33,992 bases of DNA from Streptomyces sp. NRRL B-1347 (GCF_000720325.1 NZ_JOJM01000079.1:1-33992); one strand, 5' to 3'. Positions 14,874 to 23,831 are shown, numbered from the stretch's first letter. Program-made: numbers and translations. Notes: a model not told the origin generated them from the letters alone.

Positions 14874-16054
14874 GCGACGGACGCCTCCAGCTCCTCTTCG
14901 ATCTTCGCGATGAGCCGCTCCTCGATGTCGTCGACACCGATCTGCTGGACGAGCTCCGCGAAGAAGCCGCGGACCACGAGGCGGCGCGCCTCGTGCTGCG
15001 GGATGCCGCGGGCCATCAGGTAGAACAGCTGCTCGTCGTCGAAGCGGCCGGTCGCCGAGGCGTGGCCCGCGCCGACGATCTCGCCGGTCTCGATCTCCAG
15101 GTTCGGCACCGAGTCGACCCGGGCGCCGTCCGTCAGGACGAGGTTGCGGTTCATCTCGTAGGTGTCCGTGCCCTCGGCCGCGGCCTCGATGAGGACGTCG
15201 CCGATCCACACGGCGTGCGCGGCCTCGCCCTGGAGGGCGCCCTTGTACACGACGTTGGACTTGCAGTGCGGGACGTTGTGGTCGACCAGGAGGCGGTGCT
15301 CCTGGTGCTGGCCCGCGTCCGTGAAGTACAGGCCGAACAGCTCGGCCTCGCCGCCCGTGCCCGCGTACGCCACGCGCGGGTGGATGCGGACGACGTCGCC
15401 GCCGAAGGTGACGACCACGGACTTGAAGGAGGCGTCGCGGCCCACGAGCGCGTTGTGCTGCGCGACGTGCACCGCCTTGTCGTCCCAGTCCTGCACGGAG
15501 ACGACGGTGAGCTTGGCGCCGTCACCGAGGACGTAGTCCACGTTGGCGGCGAGGACCGCGTCGCCGGAGTGGTCGATCACGACGACGGCCTCGGCGAACG
15601 CGCCCAGCTCGATGACCTGGTGGCCGAAGGCGGTGCCGCCCTCGCCGCGCACGGCGATGCGGATCGGCTCGCTGAGCACCGTCTCCTTGGGGACGGTCAC
15701 GACCGAGGCCTTCTCGAAGGCCGAGTACGCCTGGGCGGCGACGCGGTCCACCGGGGTGCCGGCCTTGCCGAGCCGGGCGTCGTCGCGCCCCACGGTCTCG
15801 ACGGTGACGCCCTCGGGGGCCTCGACCTCGACCTTGACGCCCTCGCCGGTGGCGACGGCGGTGCCGTCGTGCAGCCCGCGCAGGCGCTCCAGCGGGGTGA
15901 ACCGCCACTCCTCCTCGCGGCCGTGCGGCACCGGGAAGTCCGTCACGTCGAAGGACGGGGGCGCGCTCATACGGGTGGCGACGGTGGACTCGGCGGCCAC
16001 CGCGATGGAGCCGGCGGTCGTGGAACCGACCGGGATGTTCTGAGCCTCAGCCAT
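14870..16054 (-). CDS. sufD: Fe-S assembly scaffold subunit SufD
   Basis: This 394-aa beta-helix protein pairs with SufB in the SufBC2D complex, where it helps iron entry and scaffold formation. The N-terminal FPVPHGREEEWRFTPL is the SufD signature. The conserved HCKSNVVYKGAL lies in the core, and the C-terminus carries GHASATGRFDDEQLFYLMARG shared with SufB. The ATG at 16054 follows sufB after 76 bases, the only real gap in the operon. That gap contains no stem-loop I would call. Confidence 0.95.
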   Translation of the reverse strand: MAEAQNIPVGSTTAGSIAVAAESTVATRMSAPPSFDVTDFPVPHGREEEWRFTPLERLRGLHDGTAVATGEGVKVEVEAPEGVTVETVGRDDARLGKAGTPVDRVAAQAYSAFEKASVVTVPKETVLSEPIRIAVRGEGGTAFGHQVIELGAFAEAVVVIDHSGDAVLAANVDYVLGDGAKLTVVSVQDWDDKAVHVAQHNALVGRDASFKSVVVTFGGDVVRIHPRVAYAGTGGEAELFGLYFTDAGQHQEHRLLVDHNVPHCKSNVVYKGALQGEAAHAVWIGDVLIEAAAEGTDTYEMNRNLVLTDGARVDSVPNLEIETGEIVGAGHASATGRFDDEQLFYLMARGIPQHEARRLVVRGFFAELVQQIGVDDIEERLIAKIEEELEASVA

Positions 16055-16130
16055 GGCTGTCGTGGTGCTCTCTCTCTGCGTGTTGCGATCCTCGGCCCGC
16101 TGGGCCGCTAGCTGCTGGAACGGCGGCAGG

Positions 16131-17552
16131 TCAGCCGACCGAGCCTTCCATCTGCAGCTCGATCAGCCGGTTGAGCTCCAGGGCGTACTCCATGGGGAGC
16201 TCCTTGGCGATCGGCTCGACGAAGCCGCGCACGATCATCGCCATGGCCTCGAACTCGGTGAGGCCGCGGCTCATCAGGTAGAAGAGCTGGTCCTCGGAGA
16301 CCTTGGAGACGGTCGCCTCGTGGCCCATGGACACGTCGTCCTCGCGGACGTCCACGTAGGGGTACGTGTCCGAGCGGGAGATCGTGTCGACGAGCAGCGC
16401 GTCACAGAGCACGTTCGACTTCGATCCGGCGGCGCCCTCGCCGATCTCGACGAGGCCGCGGTACGACGTGCGGCCGCCGCCGCGCGCCACCGACTTGGAG
16501 ACGATGTTGGAGGACGTGTTCGGCGCCATGTGGACCATCTTGGAACCGGCGTCCTGGTGCTGGCCCTCGCCCGCGAAGGCGATGGACAGGGTCTCGCCCT
16601 TGGCGTGCTCGCCCATCAGGTAGACGGCCGGGTACTTCATGGTGACCTTGGAGCCGATGTTGCCGTCGATCCACTCCATGGTCGCGCCCTCGTACGCCAC
16701 GGCGCGCTTGGTGACCAGGTTGTAGACGTTGTTCGACCAGTTCTGGATCGTCGTGTAGCGGCAGCGGCCGCCCTTCTTGACGATGATCTCGACGACAGCG
16801 GAGTGCAGCGAGTCCGACTTGTAGATCGGGGCGGTGCAGCCCTCGACGTAGTGGACGTAGGCGTCCTCGTCGACGATGATCAGCGTCCGCTCGAACTGGC
16901 CCATGTTCTCCGTGTTGATGCGGAAGTAGGCCTGGAGCGGGATCTCGACGTGCACGCCCTTGGGGACGTAGATGAACGATCCGCCGGACCACACGGCCGT
17001 GTTCAGCGAGGCGAACTTGTTGTCACCGACGGGGATGACGGTGCCGAAGTACTCCTTGAAGAGCTCCGGGTGCTCCTTGAGCGCCGTGTCGGTGTCCAGG
17101 AAGATGACGCCCTGCTCCTCCAGGTCCTCGCGGATCTGGTGGTAGACGACCTCGGACTCGTACTGCGCGGCGACACCGGCGACGAGGCGCTGCTTCTCCG
17201 CCTCGGGGATGCCGAGCTTGTCGTACGTGTTCTTGATGTCCTCGGGCAGGTCCTCCCAGGACTCCGCCTGCTTCTCCGTGGAACGCACGAAGTACTTGAT
17301 GTTGTCGAAGTCGATGCCGGAGAGGTCCGAGCCCCAGTTCGGCATGGGCTTCTTGTCGAAGAGGCGCAGGCCCTTGAGGCGGAGCTTGGTCATCCACTCC
17401 GGCTCGTTCTTCTTCGCGGAGATGTCGCGGACGACGTCCTCGCTCAGACCGCGCTTGGCAGCGGCACCGGCCTCGTCGGAGTCGGCCCAGCCGTACTCGT
17501 AATTGCCCAGGCCCTCGAGCTCAGGGTGGGCAGTCTCCGTGGGGAGAGTCAT
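16131..17552 (-). CDS. sufB: Fe-S assembly scaffold subunit SufB
   Basis: This 473-aa scaffold is the main site of new Fe-S cluster formation. Typical SufB blocks are [31 protein letters not shown] and [19 protein letters not shown]. The Cys in [10 protein letters not shown] is the likely cluster or persulfide site. The C-terminal [22 protein letters not shown] is highly conserved. The ATG at 17552 overlaps the sufR stop by 4 bases. No intein is present, unlike some mycobacterial SufB. Confidence 0.97.
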   Translation of the reverse strand: MTLPTETAHPELEGLGNYEYGWADSDEAGAAAKRGLSEDVVRDISAKKNEPEWMTKLRLKGLRLFDKKPMPNWGSDLSGIDFDNIKYFVRSTEKQAESWEDLPEDIKNTYDKLGIPEAEKQRLVAGVAAQYESEVVYHQIREDLEEQGVIFLDTDTALKEHPELFKEYFGTVIPVGDNKFASLNTAVWSGGSFIYVPKGVHVEIPLQAYFRINTENMGQFERTLIIVDEDAYVHYVEGCTAPIYKSDSLHSAVVEIIVKKGGRCRYTTIQNWSNNVYNLVTKRAVAYEGATMEWIDGNIGSKVTMKYPAVYLMGEHAKGETLSIAFAGEGQHQDAGSKMVHMAPNTSSNIVSKSVARGGGRTSYRGLVEIGEGAAGSKSNVLCDALLVDTISRSDTYPYVDVREDDVSMGHEATVSKVSEDQLFYLMSRGLTEFEAMAMIVRGFVEPIAKELPMEYALELNRLIELQMEGSVG

Positions 17553-18316
17553 GCGGGGTTCCTCCCGGCCGTGCTTGCTGATGCGTGGTTGGTGGTCTGT
17601 GGGGTGCTGTGCGGGATCTCGCGGCGCGGGATGAACGTCGTGCAGACGCCGTCACCGTGGGCGATGGTGGCGAGTCGCTGGACGTGTGTCCCGAGCAGCT
17701 GGGAGAAGATCTCCGTCTCCGCCTCGCACAGCTGCGGATACTGCTCGGCGACGTGGGCGACCGGGCAGTGGTGCTGGCAGAGCTGCTCGCCTCTGTGCGG
17801 ATGGGGTGCGCTACGCGCCGTAGCAGCGTACCCGTCCGCGGTCAACGCCTTCGCCAGTGCCTGGGTGCGGTCCTCGGCGGGGGCCGCGTCCATCGCCGCC
17901 CGGTACGCCTTCGCCTGCTCGGCGACGCGGGCCCGGGCGAAGGCGACGACCGCCTCCTCGCCGTGCGTCTCGCCGATCCACCGCAGGGCGTCGGCGGCCA
18001 GCTTGTCGTACGACTGGTCGAAGGCGTCCCGGCCGCAGTCGGTGAGCGCGAAGACCTTGGCGGGGCGGCCGCGCGTGCGCGCGCCGTACACCCGCTGCTC
18101 ACGGGGTTCGACCACGTTCTCCTGGAGGAGGGTGTCGAGGTGGCGGCGGACGGCGGCCTGGGTCAGGCCGAGGCGGCCCGCGAGGTCGGCCACGGTGGAC
18201 GGGCCGTGGTCCAGGATGGAGCGCGCGACGCGGTTGCGGGTGGATCGCTCACCGGTCGCGAGCTCTTCCTGAGGAGCCCCCGGAGGGGTCTCCCGAGCCT
18301 CGCCAACGTTTTTCAC
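17549..18316 (-). CDS. sufR: Fe-S cluster-sensing repressor SufR
   Basis: This 255-aa regulator has a winged helix (about 23-90: [23 protein letters not shown], with a wing containing ARTRGRPAK). A cluster-binding region follows, with Cys180, Cys184 and Cys197 (CQHHC then C-X12-C); Cys225 in DGVC is a further candidate ligand. As in other SufR, the [4Fe-4S] form should repress its own operon. The GTG at 18316 is the preferred start; an opening at TTG 18352 is rejected because that TTG is the -35 hexamer. There is no Shine-Dalgarno: -10 AACAAT ends 6 bases before GTG, so the mRNA is probably leaderless. Confidence 0.93.
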   Translation of the reverse strand: MKNVGEARETPPGAPQEELATGERSTRNRVARSILDHGPSTVADLAGRLGLTQAAVRRHLDTLLQENVVEPREQRVYGARTRGRPAKVFALTDCGRDAFDQSYDKLAADALRWIGETHGEEAVVAFARARVAEQAKAYRAAMDAAPAEDRTQALAKALTADGYAATARSAPHPHRGEQLCQHHCPVAHVAEQYPQLCEAETEIFSQLLGTHVQRLATIAHGDGVCTTFIPRREIPHSTPQTTNHASASTAGRNPA

Positions 18317-18329
18317 AACGCCATTGTTG
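18316..18329. promoter_or_regulatory. SufR operator CAAC-N6-GTTG
   Basis: CAAC, then 6 bases, then GTTG is exactly the dyad that, from memory, SufR binds upstream of sufR in S. avermitilis. It overlaps the -10 element and ends at the first base of the sufR start codon. A bound SufR would block RNA polymerase. Confidence 0.85.
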
Positions 18330-18352
18330 CGTAATTCCTCAGAGCCTGACAA
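18323..18352 (-). promoter_or_regulatory. suf operon promoter
   Basis: TTGTCA (18352-18347, 5 of 6 matches to TTGACA), an 18-base spacer, then AACAAT (18328-18323). The GTG start lies 6 bases further, at about +1. The SufR operator covers the -10. Confidence 0.55.
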
Positions 18353-18387
18353 GCCGTGGTTCGATCACCGGGCGGTGCGGTGCATCA

Positions 18388-18407
18388 CTTAGGCATACCT
18401 AAGCTGA
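18388..18407. promoter_or_regulatory. Iron-box-like palindrome upstream of sufR
   Basis: CTTAGG (18388-18393), four bases, CCTAAG (18398-18403) form a perfect dyad. Read as the 19-base window 18389-18407 it matches the IdeR/DmdR1 iron-box consensus at 13 of 19 positions by my count. It is 73 bases before the sufR start and 71 bases before the divergent AAC(3) gene, so it could serve either. Confidence 0.45.
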
Positions 18408-18477
18408 CCTGCGGAAACGATCACCGACCGGTCAAATCAGTGGCGCTTCCGAAAGCTTTCCAGAACACTCCTTGAGC

Positions 18478-19281
18478 ATGTCGACACCCCCTGTGACCGG
18501 CCCTTTGTGCACGCGCGCCACGCTCGCCGACGAGCTGCGCGCGCTCGGCGTGCGACGGGGCGACACGCTCTTCACGCACACCTCGCTCAGCTCGCTCGGC
18601 TGGGTCTGCGGAGGCGCGGAAGCCGTCGTCCTGGCCCTGCTCGACGCCCTCGGGGACGAAGGCACCCTGGTGGTGCCCACGCACTCCTCGGACAACTCCG
18701 ACCCCGCGGAGTGGCAGCACCCTCCCGTGCCCGAGGAGTGGTGGCCCGCCATCCGTGACGCCATGCCCGTGTACGACCCGCGCACCGCCCGGGTCCGCGG
18801 CGTGGGCGTCGTCCCGGAGACCGTGCGCACCTGGCCCGGCGCCGTGCGCAGCGCCCACCCGCAGACCTCCTTCGCGGCCGTCGGCCCGCGCGCGGCGGAG
18901 CTCATGGCCGAGCACGCCCTGGACTGCCGCCTCGGCGAGCGCAGCCCACTGGCCGCCCTGGAGGCGGCCGGCGCGCGCGTGCTGCTCCTGGGCGCGGGAT
19001 TCGACGCCTGCACCGCCTTCCACCTGGCCGAGTACCGACTGCCCGCGCCCCTGGTCGAGAACTCCTTCGCGGTCATGACGGCCGACGGCCGCCGCTGGCT
19101 CACCGTGCGCGAGACCGACATCTCCGAAGACCGCTTCGACGAGCTGGGCGCCGCCTTCGAGAAGGAGCGCCCGGTGACGCGGGGCCAGGTCGGCGCCGCC
19201 ACCGCCCGCCTCTTCGCACTCCCGGACGCGGTCGCCTACGCACAGGAATGGCTGGCGGAGCACCGGCCGCACACCGGCTGA
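18478..19281 (+). CDS. Aminoglycoside N(3)-acetyltransferase family protein
   Basis: This 267-aa member of the AAC(3)/Antibiotic_NAT family uses acetyl-CoA to modify an amine, classically N-3 of 2-deoxystreptamine. Motifs: FTHTSLSSLGWVCGGAEAV near the N-terminus, TLVVPTHSSDNSDP, RSAHPQTSFAAVG, and the catalytic-region TAFHLAEYRLPAP. Chromosomal homologues in Streptomyces are widespread and often have little resistance activity, so the true substrate is uncertain. The ATG at 18478 is weakly supported: no clear Shine-Dalgarno, and a TTG two codons earlier is an alternative. The gene is divergent from sufR. Confidence 0.88.
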   Translation: MSTPPVTGPLCTRATLADELRALGVRRGDTLFTHTSLSSLGWVCGGAEAVVLALLDALGDEGTLVVPTHSSDNSDPAEWQHPPVPEEWWPAIRDAMPVYDPRTARVRGVGVVPETVRTWPGAVRSAHPQTSFAAVGPRAAELMAEHALDCRLGERSPLAALEAAGARVLLLGAGFDACTAFHLAEYRLPAPLVENSFAVMTADGRRWLTVRETDISEDRFDELGAAFEKERPVTRGQVGAATARLFALPDAVAYAQEWLAEHRPHTG

Positions 19282-19336
19282 CGCGGCCCCGCCGCAGGCC
19301 GACCGGCCCCCTGCCCACAGCCCCCGCGGTCCTCTC

Positions 19337-19342
19337 TAGACT
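19337..19342 (+). promoter_or_regulatory. -10 of a putative leaderless ABC-exporter promoter
   Basis: TAGACT is a near-ideal Streptomyces -10 and lies 7 bases before the ATG at 19350. No Shine-Dalgarno is present. The -35 is not convincing. Confidence 0.5.
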
Positions 19343-19349
19343 TCCCGTC

Positions 19350-20276
19350 ATGGGAAATGAGTCCGTCGTCCAGGTCCACGGCCTGGTCAAGCGGTACGGG
19401 GCGAAGACCGCGGTGGACGGCCTCGACCTGGACGTCCGCGCAGGCACCGTGACCGCCGTGCTCGGCCCGAACGGCGCCGGGAAGACCACCACCATCGAGA
19501 CCTGCGAGGGCTACCGCACCCCCGACGCCGGGGCCGTACGCGTCCTCGGCCTCGACCCGGTCACCCAGGCCGCCCGGCTGCGCCCGCGGATCGGCGTGAT
19601 GCTCCAGTCCGGCGGCGTCTACTCCGGCGCCCGCGCCGACGAGATGCTGCGGCACGTCGCCAAGCTGCACGCCCACCCGCTCGACGTGGACGCCCTGATC
19701 GCCCGCCTCGGCCTGGAGTCCTGCGGCCGCACCGGCTACCGCCGCCTGTCCGGCGGCCAGCAGCAGCGGCTCGCCCTCGCGCTCGCCGTCGTCGGCCGCC
19801 CCGAGCTGGTCTTCCTCGACGAGCCGACCGCCGGACTCGACCCCCAGGCCCGCCGCGCCACCTGGGACCTCGTCCGCGACCTGCGCCGCGACGGCGTCTG
19901 TGTGATCCTCACGACCCACTACATGGACGAGGCCGAAGAGCTCGCCGACGACGTCGCCATCATCGACGCGGGCAAGGTCATCGCCCAGGGCAGCCCCGAG
20001 GAACTGTGCCGCGGCGGCGCCGAGAACACCCTGCGCTTCACCGGCCGCCCCGGCCTCGACGTCGGCTCGCTCCTCAAGGCCCTGCCGCCGGACTCCGCCG
20101 CCGCCGAACTCACCCCCGGCGCCTACCGCGTCAGCGGCACCGTCGACCCCCAGCTGCTCGCCACCGTCACCTCCTGGTGCGCGCAGCACGGCGTCATGCC
20201 CGACCGGATCTCCGTCGAACGGCACACCCTGGAGGACGTCTTCTTGGAGCTCACCGGTAAGGAGCTGCGGTCGTGA
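19350..20276 (+). CDS. ABC exporter ATP-binding protein (DrrA-like)
   Basis: This 308-aa ATPase of the DrrA/CcmA class energises export through the permease encoded next. The Walker A is GPNGAGKTTT, the signature LSGGQQQRLALA, the Walker B LVFLDEPTAGLD, and the switch His is in TTHYMDEAEELAD. A C-terminal domain of about 80 residues ends with ERHTLEDVFLELTGKEL, common in DrrA proteins. The ATG at 19350 appears leaderless. The permease start overlaps its stop by 4 bases (GTGA). Drug or lipid-like cargo is possible; nothing specifies it. Confidence 0.93.
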   Translation: MGNESVVQVHGLVKRYGAKTAVDGLDLDVRAGTVTAVLGPNGAGKTTTIETCEGYRTPDAGAVRVLGLDPVTQAARLRPRIGVMLQSGGVYSGARADEMLRHVAKLHAHPLDVDALIARLGLESCGRTGYRRLSGGQQQRLALALAVVGRPELVFLDEPTAGLDPQARRATWDLVRDLRRDGVCVILTTHYMDEAEELADDVAIIDAGKVIAQGSPEELCRGGAENTLRFTGRPGLDVGSLLKALPPDSAAAELTPGAYRVSGTVDPQLLATVTSWCAQHGVMPDRISVERHTLEDVFLELTGKELRS

Positions 20277-21073
20277 CGAGCGCCCCCGACACCACGGACA
20301 CCACCGGTACGCCGGGGACGTACGCCCCCGCACCGGGCGCCGCCCCCCTCTCCCGGATGATCCGCGCACAAGCGGCCCTGGAGACCAAGATGCTGCTGCG
20401 CAACGGCGAACAGCTGCTGCTCACCATCGTCATCCCCACGCTGCTGCTCGTCCTCTTCAGCGCCGTCGACGTCGTCGACACCGGCGACGGCAAGGCCGTG
20501 GACTTCCTCGCCCCCGGCGTCCTCGCGCTCGCCGTCCTGTCCACCGCGTTCACCGGGCAAGCCATCGCCACCGGCTTCGAGCGGCGCTATGGCGTCCTCA
20601 AGCGGCTCGGCGCCTCGCCGCTGCCGCGCTGGGGCCTGATGACCGCGAAGACCCTGTCGGTCCTGGTCACCGAGGTGCTCCAGATCGCGCTCCTCACCGC
20701 GATCGCCTTCGCGCTCGGCTGGTCGCCGCACGGCAACCCGCTGGCCGTCCTGCTGCTCCTGGTCCTCGGCACGGCGGCCTTCTCCGGGCTCGGCCTGCTG
20801 ATGGCGGGCACGCTCAAGGCGGAGGCGACCCTGGCCGCCGCGAACCTCGTGTTCCTGCTGCTGCTCGTCGGCGGCGGCGTCATCGTGCCGCTCGACCGGT
20901 TCCCCGGAGCCGTCGAGTCCGCGCTGGCCCTGCTGCCCATCTCGGCCCTCTCGGACGGCCTGCGCGACGTGCTCCAGGACGGCGCCGCGATGCCGTGGGG
21001 CGACCTCGGGATCCTCGCGGTGTGGGCGGTCCTCGGGCTCGGCGCGGCGGCGCGCTTCTTCCGCTGGGAGTAG
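20273..21073 (+). CDS. ABC-2 type exporter permease (DrrB-like)
   Basis: This 266-aa membrane protein has six predicted helices, for example LLTIVIPTLLLVLFSAVDVV and the later LVFLLLLVGGGVIVPLD. The region GFERRYGVLKRLGASPLPRWGLMTAK is the ABC-2 signature loop. The start is GTG at 20273, coupled to the ATPase gene. The N-terminal 25 residues are Pro/Thr-rich and probably disordered in the cytoplasm. It forms the channel of the exporter. Confidence 0.92.
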   Translation: MTSAPDTTDTTGTPGTYAPAPGAAPLSRMIRAQAALETKMLLRNGEQLLLTIVIPTLLLVLFSAVDVVDTGDGKAVDFLAPGVLALAVLSTAFTGQAIATGFERRYGVLKRLGASPLPRWGLMTAKTLSVLVTEVLQIALLTAIAFALGWSPHGNPLAVLLLLVLGTAAFSGLGLLMAGTLKAEATLAAANLVFLLLLVGGGVIVPLDRFPGAVESALALLPISALSDGLRDVLQDGAAMPWGDLGILAVWAVLGLGAAARFFRWE

Positions 21074-21087
21074 CCCACCGGGCCCAC

Positions 21088-21103
21088 AGGGCGTAATCGC
21101 CCT
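21088..21103 (+). terminator. Short hairpin after the ABC permease gene
   Basis: AGGGCG, TAAT, CGCCCT: a 6-bp perfect stem 14 bases past the stop. Position fits a terminator but the stem is short. Confidence 0.35.
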
Positions 21104-21155
21104 CACAGTTGGAACGGATACGTCCCCCTCGTGAAGCCGTGCACAAGCGGCCCCC

Positions 21156-21161
21156 TACGAT
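21156..21161 (+). promoter_or_regulatory. -10 of a putative leaderless ctaA promoter
   Basis: TACGAT is a good -10 and lies 7 bases before GTG 21169. It contains the first two bases of an in-frame ATG at 21160, so that ATG could not be on a transcript from this promoter. Confidence 0.5.
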
Positions 21162-21168
21162 GGGGGCC

Positions 21169-22179
21169 GTGCCAAAAGTGACCCGAGCCGAAGCCGCCCA
21201 GTTCGCGCGCAACCCGCTCGCCTTCATCGCCGAACGCTGGACCCCGACACCACGGACCGTCCAGCGCGCGGCCCTCGCCTCCCTCGTGATGACGGTCGTC
21301 ATCGTGGTCACCGGCGGCGCCGTACGCCTGACGGGCTCGGGCCTCGGCTGCCCGACCTGGCCCAAGTGCACCGACGACTCGCTCACCGCGACCAGCGAGA
21401 TGGGCTTCCACGGCGTCGTCGAGTTCGGCAACCGCATGCTGACGTACGTCCTGTGCGCTGCCGTCGGGTTCGCGATCATCGCGGCCCGCTCGCAGAAGCC
21501 GTGGCGGCGCAGCCTGACCCGGTACGGCTGGGCGCAGTTCTGGATCGTCATGGGCAACGCCGTCCTCGGCGGCATCGTCGTGCTCGTCGGACTCAATCCG
21601 TACACGGTCGCGGCGCACTTCCTGCTCTCCACCGCCCTGATCGCGGTCGCCACGGCGACGTGGCAGCGCACCCGTGAGGGCGACGCCCCCACGCGCCCGC
21701 TGATCGGCAAGGCCGTCGCCCAGCTCGTCTGGGTCCTGACCGGTGCGACGGTGCTCCTGATCGCGGTCGGCACGGTGGTGACGGGCGCGGGCCCGCACGC
21801 GGGCGACTCCAGCGACGTGCCCCGCATGAAGGTGGACGCGATCGGCCTCGACTGGGAGTCCGTCACCAAGCTGCACGCCGTCCTGGCCTGGATCGTGGTC
21901 ACGCTGGCCTTCGCCCTGTGGTTCGTCCTCAAGGCCGTCGACGCCCCGCCGGGCCCGCTGGCCCGCACCCGTGACCTGTTCCTGGTGCTGCTCGCGCAGG
22001 GTGCGATCGGCTACGTCCAGTACTTCACGGATCTGCCGGAGGTCCTGGTCGCCGCGCACATGCTGGGCTCGTGCGTGGTGTGGATCGCGGTGCTGCGGGT
22101 GCTGCTCTCGCTGCGCGAGCGGCCGACGGCCGAGCCGGGGGTCCCGGCACAGGCAGACGCGGAGCTGTCCGCGGTCTGA
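21169..22179 (+). CDS. ctaA: Heme A synthase (COX15/CtaA family)
   Basis: This 336-aa membrane protein with eight helices oxidises the C8 methyl of heme O to a formyl group, making heme A for cytochrome aa3 oxidase. Conserved features are GGAVRLTGSGLGCPTWPKC, with the extracytoplasmic Cys pair, the GAGPHAGD loop, and heme-ligand histidines in GFHGVVEFGNRML, VAAHFLLST, KLHAVLAWI and AAHMLGSCVVW. The start is GTG 21169 rather than ATG 21160, because of the -10 overlapping the latter. Heme O synthase ctaB lies 3 kb away. Confidence 0.94.
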   Translation: MPKVTRAEAAQFARNPLAFIAERWTPTPRTVQRAALASLVMTVVIVVTGGAVRLTGSGLGCPTWPKCTDDSLTATSEMGFHGVVEFGNRMLTYVLCAAVGFAIIAARSQKPWRRSLTRYGWAQFWIVMGNAVLGGIVVLVGLNPYTVAAHFLLSTALIAVATATWQRTREGDAPTRPLIGKAVAQLVWVLTGATVLLIAVGTVVTGAGPHAGDSSDVPRMKVDAIGLDWESVTKLHAVLAWIVVTLAFALWFVLKAVDAPPGPLARTRDLFLVLLAQGAIGYVQYFTDLPEVLVAAHMLGSCVVWIAVLRVLLSLRERPTAEPGVPAQADAELSAV

Positions 22180-22213
22180 GCACCGCGCCCGTTCACCTCT
22201 CGGCTCACCTCTC

Positions 22214-22240
22214 GACGCCCCGCCGGACCGGCGGGGCGTC
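22214..22240. terminator. Bidirectional terminator between ctaA and the amidohydrolase gene
   Basis: An 11-bp or longer stem (22214-22224 with 22230-22240) around GGACC lies between convergent genes. Its right arm overlaps the first two bases of the amidohydrolase stop. Confidence 0.75.
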
Positions 22241-23327
22241 ACTCGTCCATGAGGCCGTAGACCCGCCGCGCGTTGTCCGCCGCGATCATCGCCGCCACCC
22301 GCTGCGCGTCCGCGAGCGACCAGGCGCCCTCGGCCACCCAGGTGCCGAGCACCCGGCTGAGCGCCTCGCGGAACAGGGTCGCCCCGACCACGTGCAGTTC
22401 CGGCAGGCCGTGGGCGCCGCTGGAGAACAGGAGCTTGCCGAAGGGGGCCAGCTCCAGGATCTCGGCGAGCACGGCGGCCGCGCGCGCCCCGGTGCGCACC
22501 AGGGCAGGACCCAGATCCGCGTACACGTGCGGGAACACGCCCGCGAGGTGGGCCGCCGCGCGGTGGTGCGGATAGCCGTGCAGCAGCACCAGGTCGGTGC
22601 CGAGCCCCGCGGTGGCGCGGGCGAACGCGCCGAAGGAGCGCTGCGGGTCCGCGGCGCCGGTGTGCAGTTGCAGCGGCAGGCCCGAGGCCACGGCGATCCA
22701 CAGCAGATGCCGCAGGAGCACGGGGTCGGCCAGCTCGCCGCCCACCTGCCGCCCGGCGAGCCAGCGGCCCGCGGCACCGCGCACCTCGCCGGGGCCCGGC
22801 GGCTCCGGCGACAGCGGCCGGTCCTCGCGCAGCCCCGCGACCGAGGTGAACGCGACGGCTCCGGCCGCGGCCCCGTGCACGGACTCGGCCAGGTTGGCGA
22901 GGAAGGAGTCGACGGTTCCCGAAGTGTCGGCGACCTGCTCGGCCAGCAGTTCCAGGCGCACGATCTCATGCGCCTCCGCGGCCCCGGTGGTGGCGAGCTC
23001 CCCCGGCCCCGTGAGGTCCCCGGGCAGACCGGTGTCGACGAGGTACGTGGTGATGCCGCTGCCCCGCAGCAGGCGCCGCCCGGACTCCAGGACGCCCAGC
23101 TCCCGGCGCCGGGCCAGATAGCGCGCGGGCGGACAGTGCGGTTCGAGCCCGAGCAGCGGCGGGCACCAGCGGCGCACCGCGAAGCCGGTCTGGGTGTCGA
23201 AGAAGGTGGTGCCCGGGGCGGGCGGGCCCTCGCCCCGGCCGAGATGCGCCTCGAACGTGCCGAGGCCCAGCTCCGTGCGCAGGACTCCGTGGCAGTGCTG
23301 GTCCACCAGGGACGGCGTTTCGATCAT
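22239..23327 (-). CDS. Amidohydrolase-family protein
   Basis: This 362-aa TIM-barrel metal hydrolase resembles the amidohydrolase_2 group, including the FluG amidohydrolase domain. The metal-binding HxH is near the N-terminus (LVDQHCHGV). Further likely sites are LQLHTGAAD, LVLLHGYPHHR, VYADLGP, and LLFSSGAHGLPE, where the usual Asp is replaced by the Gly-Ala of SSGAHG. The C-terminal AADNARRVYGL is typical. The ATG at 23327 has GGGGAG about 7 bases before it. Reaction unknown; a decarboxylase or amidase role would both fit. Confidence 0.8.
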   Translation of the reverse strand: MIETPSLVDQHCHGVLRTELGLGTFEAHLGRGEGPPAPGTTFFDTQTGFAVRRWCPPLLGLEPHCPPARYLARRRELGVLESGRRLLRGSGITTYLVDTGLPGDLTGPGELATTGAAEAHEIVRLELLAEQVADTSGTVDSFLANLAESVHGAAAGAVAFTSVAGLREDRPLSPEPPGPGEVRGAAGRWLAGRQVGGELADPVLLRHLLWIAVASGLPLQLHTGAADPQRSFGAFARATAGLGTDLVLLHGYPHHRAAAHLAGVFPHVYADLGPALVRTGARAAAVLAEILELAPFGKLLFSSGAHGLPELHVVGATLFREALSRVLGTWVAEGAWSLADAQRVAAMIAADNARRVYGLMDE

Positions 23328-23427
23328 CCTGGCTCCCCTGCGTGGACCGTGCTCCTACGGTCCTAACGGGTGACCGTGGCGACAGGTGTTGCTCGCCTGG
23401 TCACTCCGTGCCCGTCCCGGGCGCGTC

Positions 23428-23823
23428 TCATCCGCCCGAGGGGCCACCGATCTGGATGCCCGCCATGCGCGTCCACTCGTACGGGCCGGTCCGCACCTTG
23501 GCGGCGAAGTCGCCGTCGAAGTCGTCGTGGACCGTGATCCCGGCCTTCGCCACGGCGCTCAGGGCGATCGCGTGGGTGGGCGCGACGAGGTCGCCCCAGC
23601 CGCCGTCCTCCCCGACGAGGACGATCCGGGAGCCGCGCTGCCCGATGTACGCGACCTGCCCCTCGGCGCCGCCGTGGGCCCGCGCGAACGTGGTGATCTG
23701 CTTGGCCAGCTTGGCGGCCTTGCGATCGGCGCGCGCGGCGTCCTTGTCGACCTCGGCTGCCTTGCCCGCCTTGGCTTCCTTCTCCGCCTCGGCCGTCTGC
23801 TCGCCCTGCTCCGTGTCTGCCAT
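23428..23823 (-). CDS. Small conserved protein of unknown function
   Basis: This 131-aa protein has a Lys/Glu/Ala-rich N-terminal 45 residues, probably helical or coiled, then a compact alpha/beta part (QVAYIGQRGSRIVLVGEDG, GWGDLVAPTHAIALSAVAKAGIT). It ends EWTRMAGIQIGGPSGG. I recognise no enzyme motif. Homologues are, as I recall, common in actinobacteria beside heme and pentose phosphate genes. The ATG at 23823 has no Shine-Dalgarno; TAGCAT lies 8 bases upstream. Confidence 0.8.
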   Translation of the reverse strand: MADTEQGEQTAEAEKEAKAGKAAEVDKDAARADRKAAKLAKQITTFARAHGGAEGQVAYIGQRGSRIVLVGEDGGWGDLVAPTHAIALSAVAKAGITVHDDFDGDFAAKVRTGPYEWTRMAGIQIGGPSGG

Positions 23824-23831
23824 GGCACAGG

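Noticed and set aside
13889..16111. 740-codon plus-strand frame opposite sufC, the Rieske gene and sufD
   Set aside because: Composition typical of a shadow frame, opposite three conserved genes.
18317..18352. TTG start at 18352 for sufR, adding 12 residues
   Set aside because: The TTG is part of the likely -35 hexamer, and the extension covers the SufR operator; GTG 18316 fits family members better.
21160..21168. ATG at 21160 as the ctaA start
   Set aside because: It overlaps the -10 TACGAT; GTG 21169 is 7 bases downstream of that hexamer. Kept as an alternative of lower probability.
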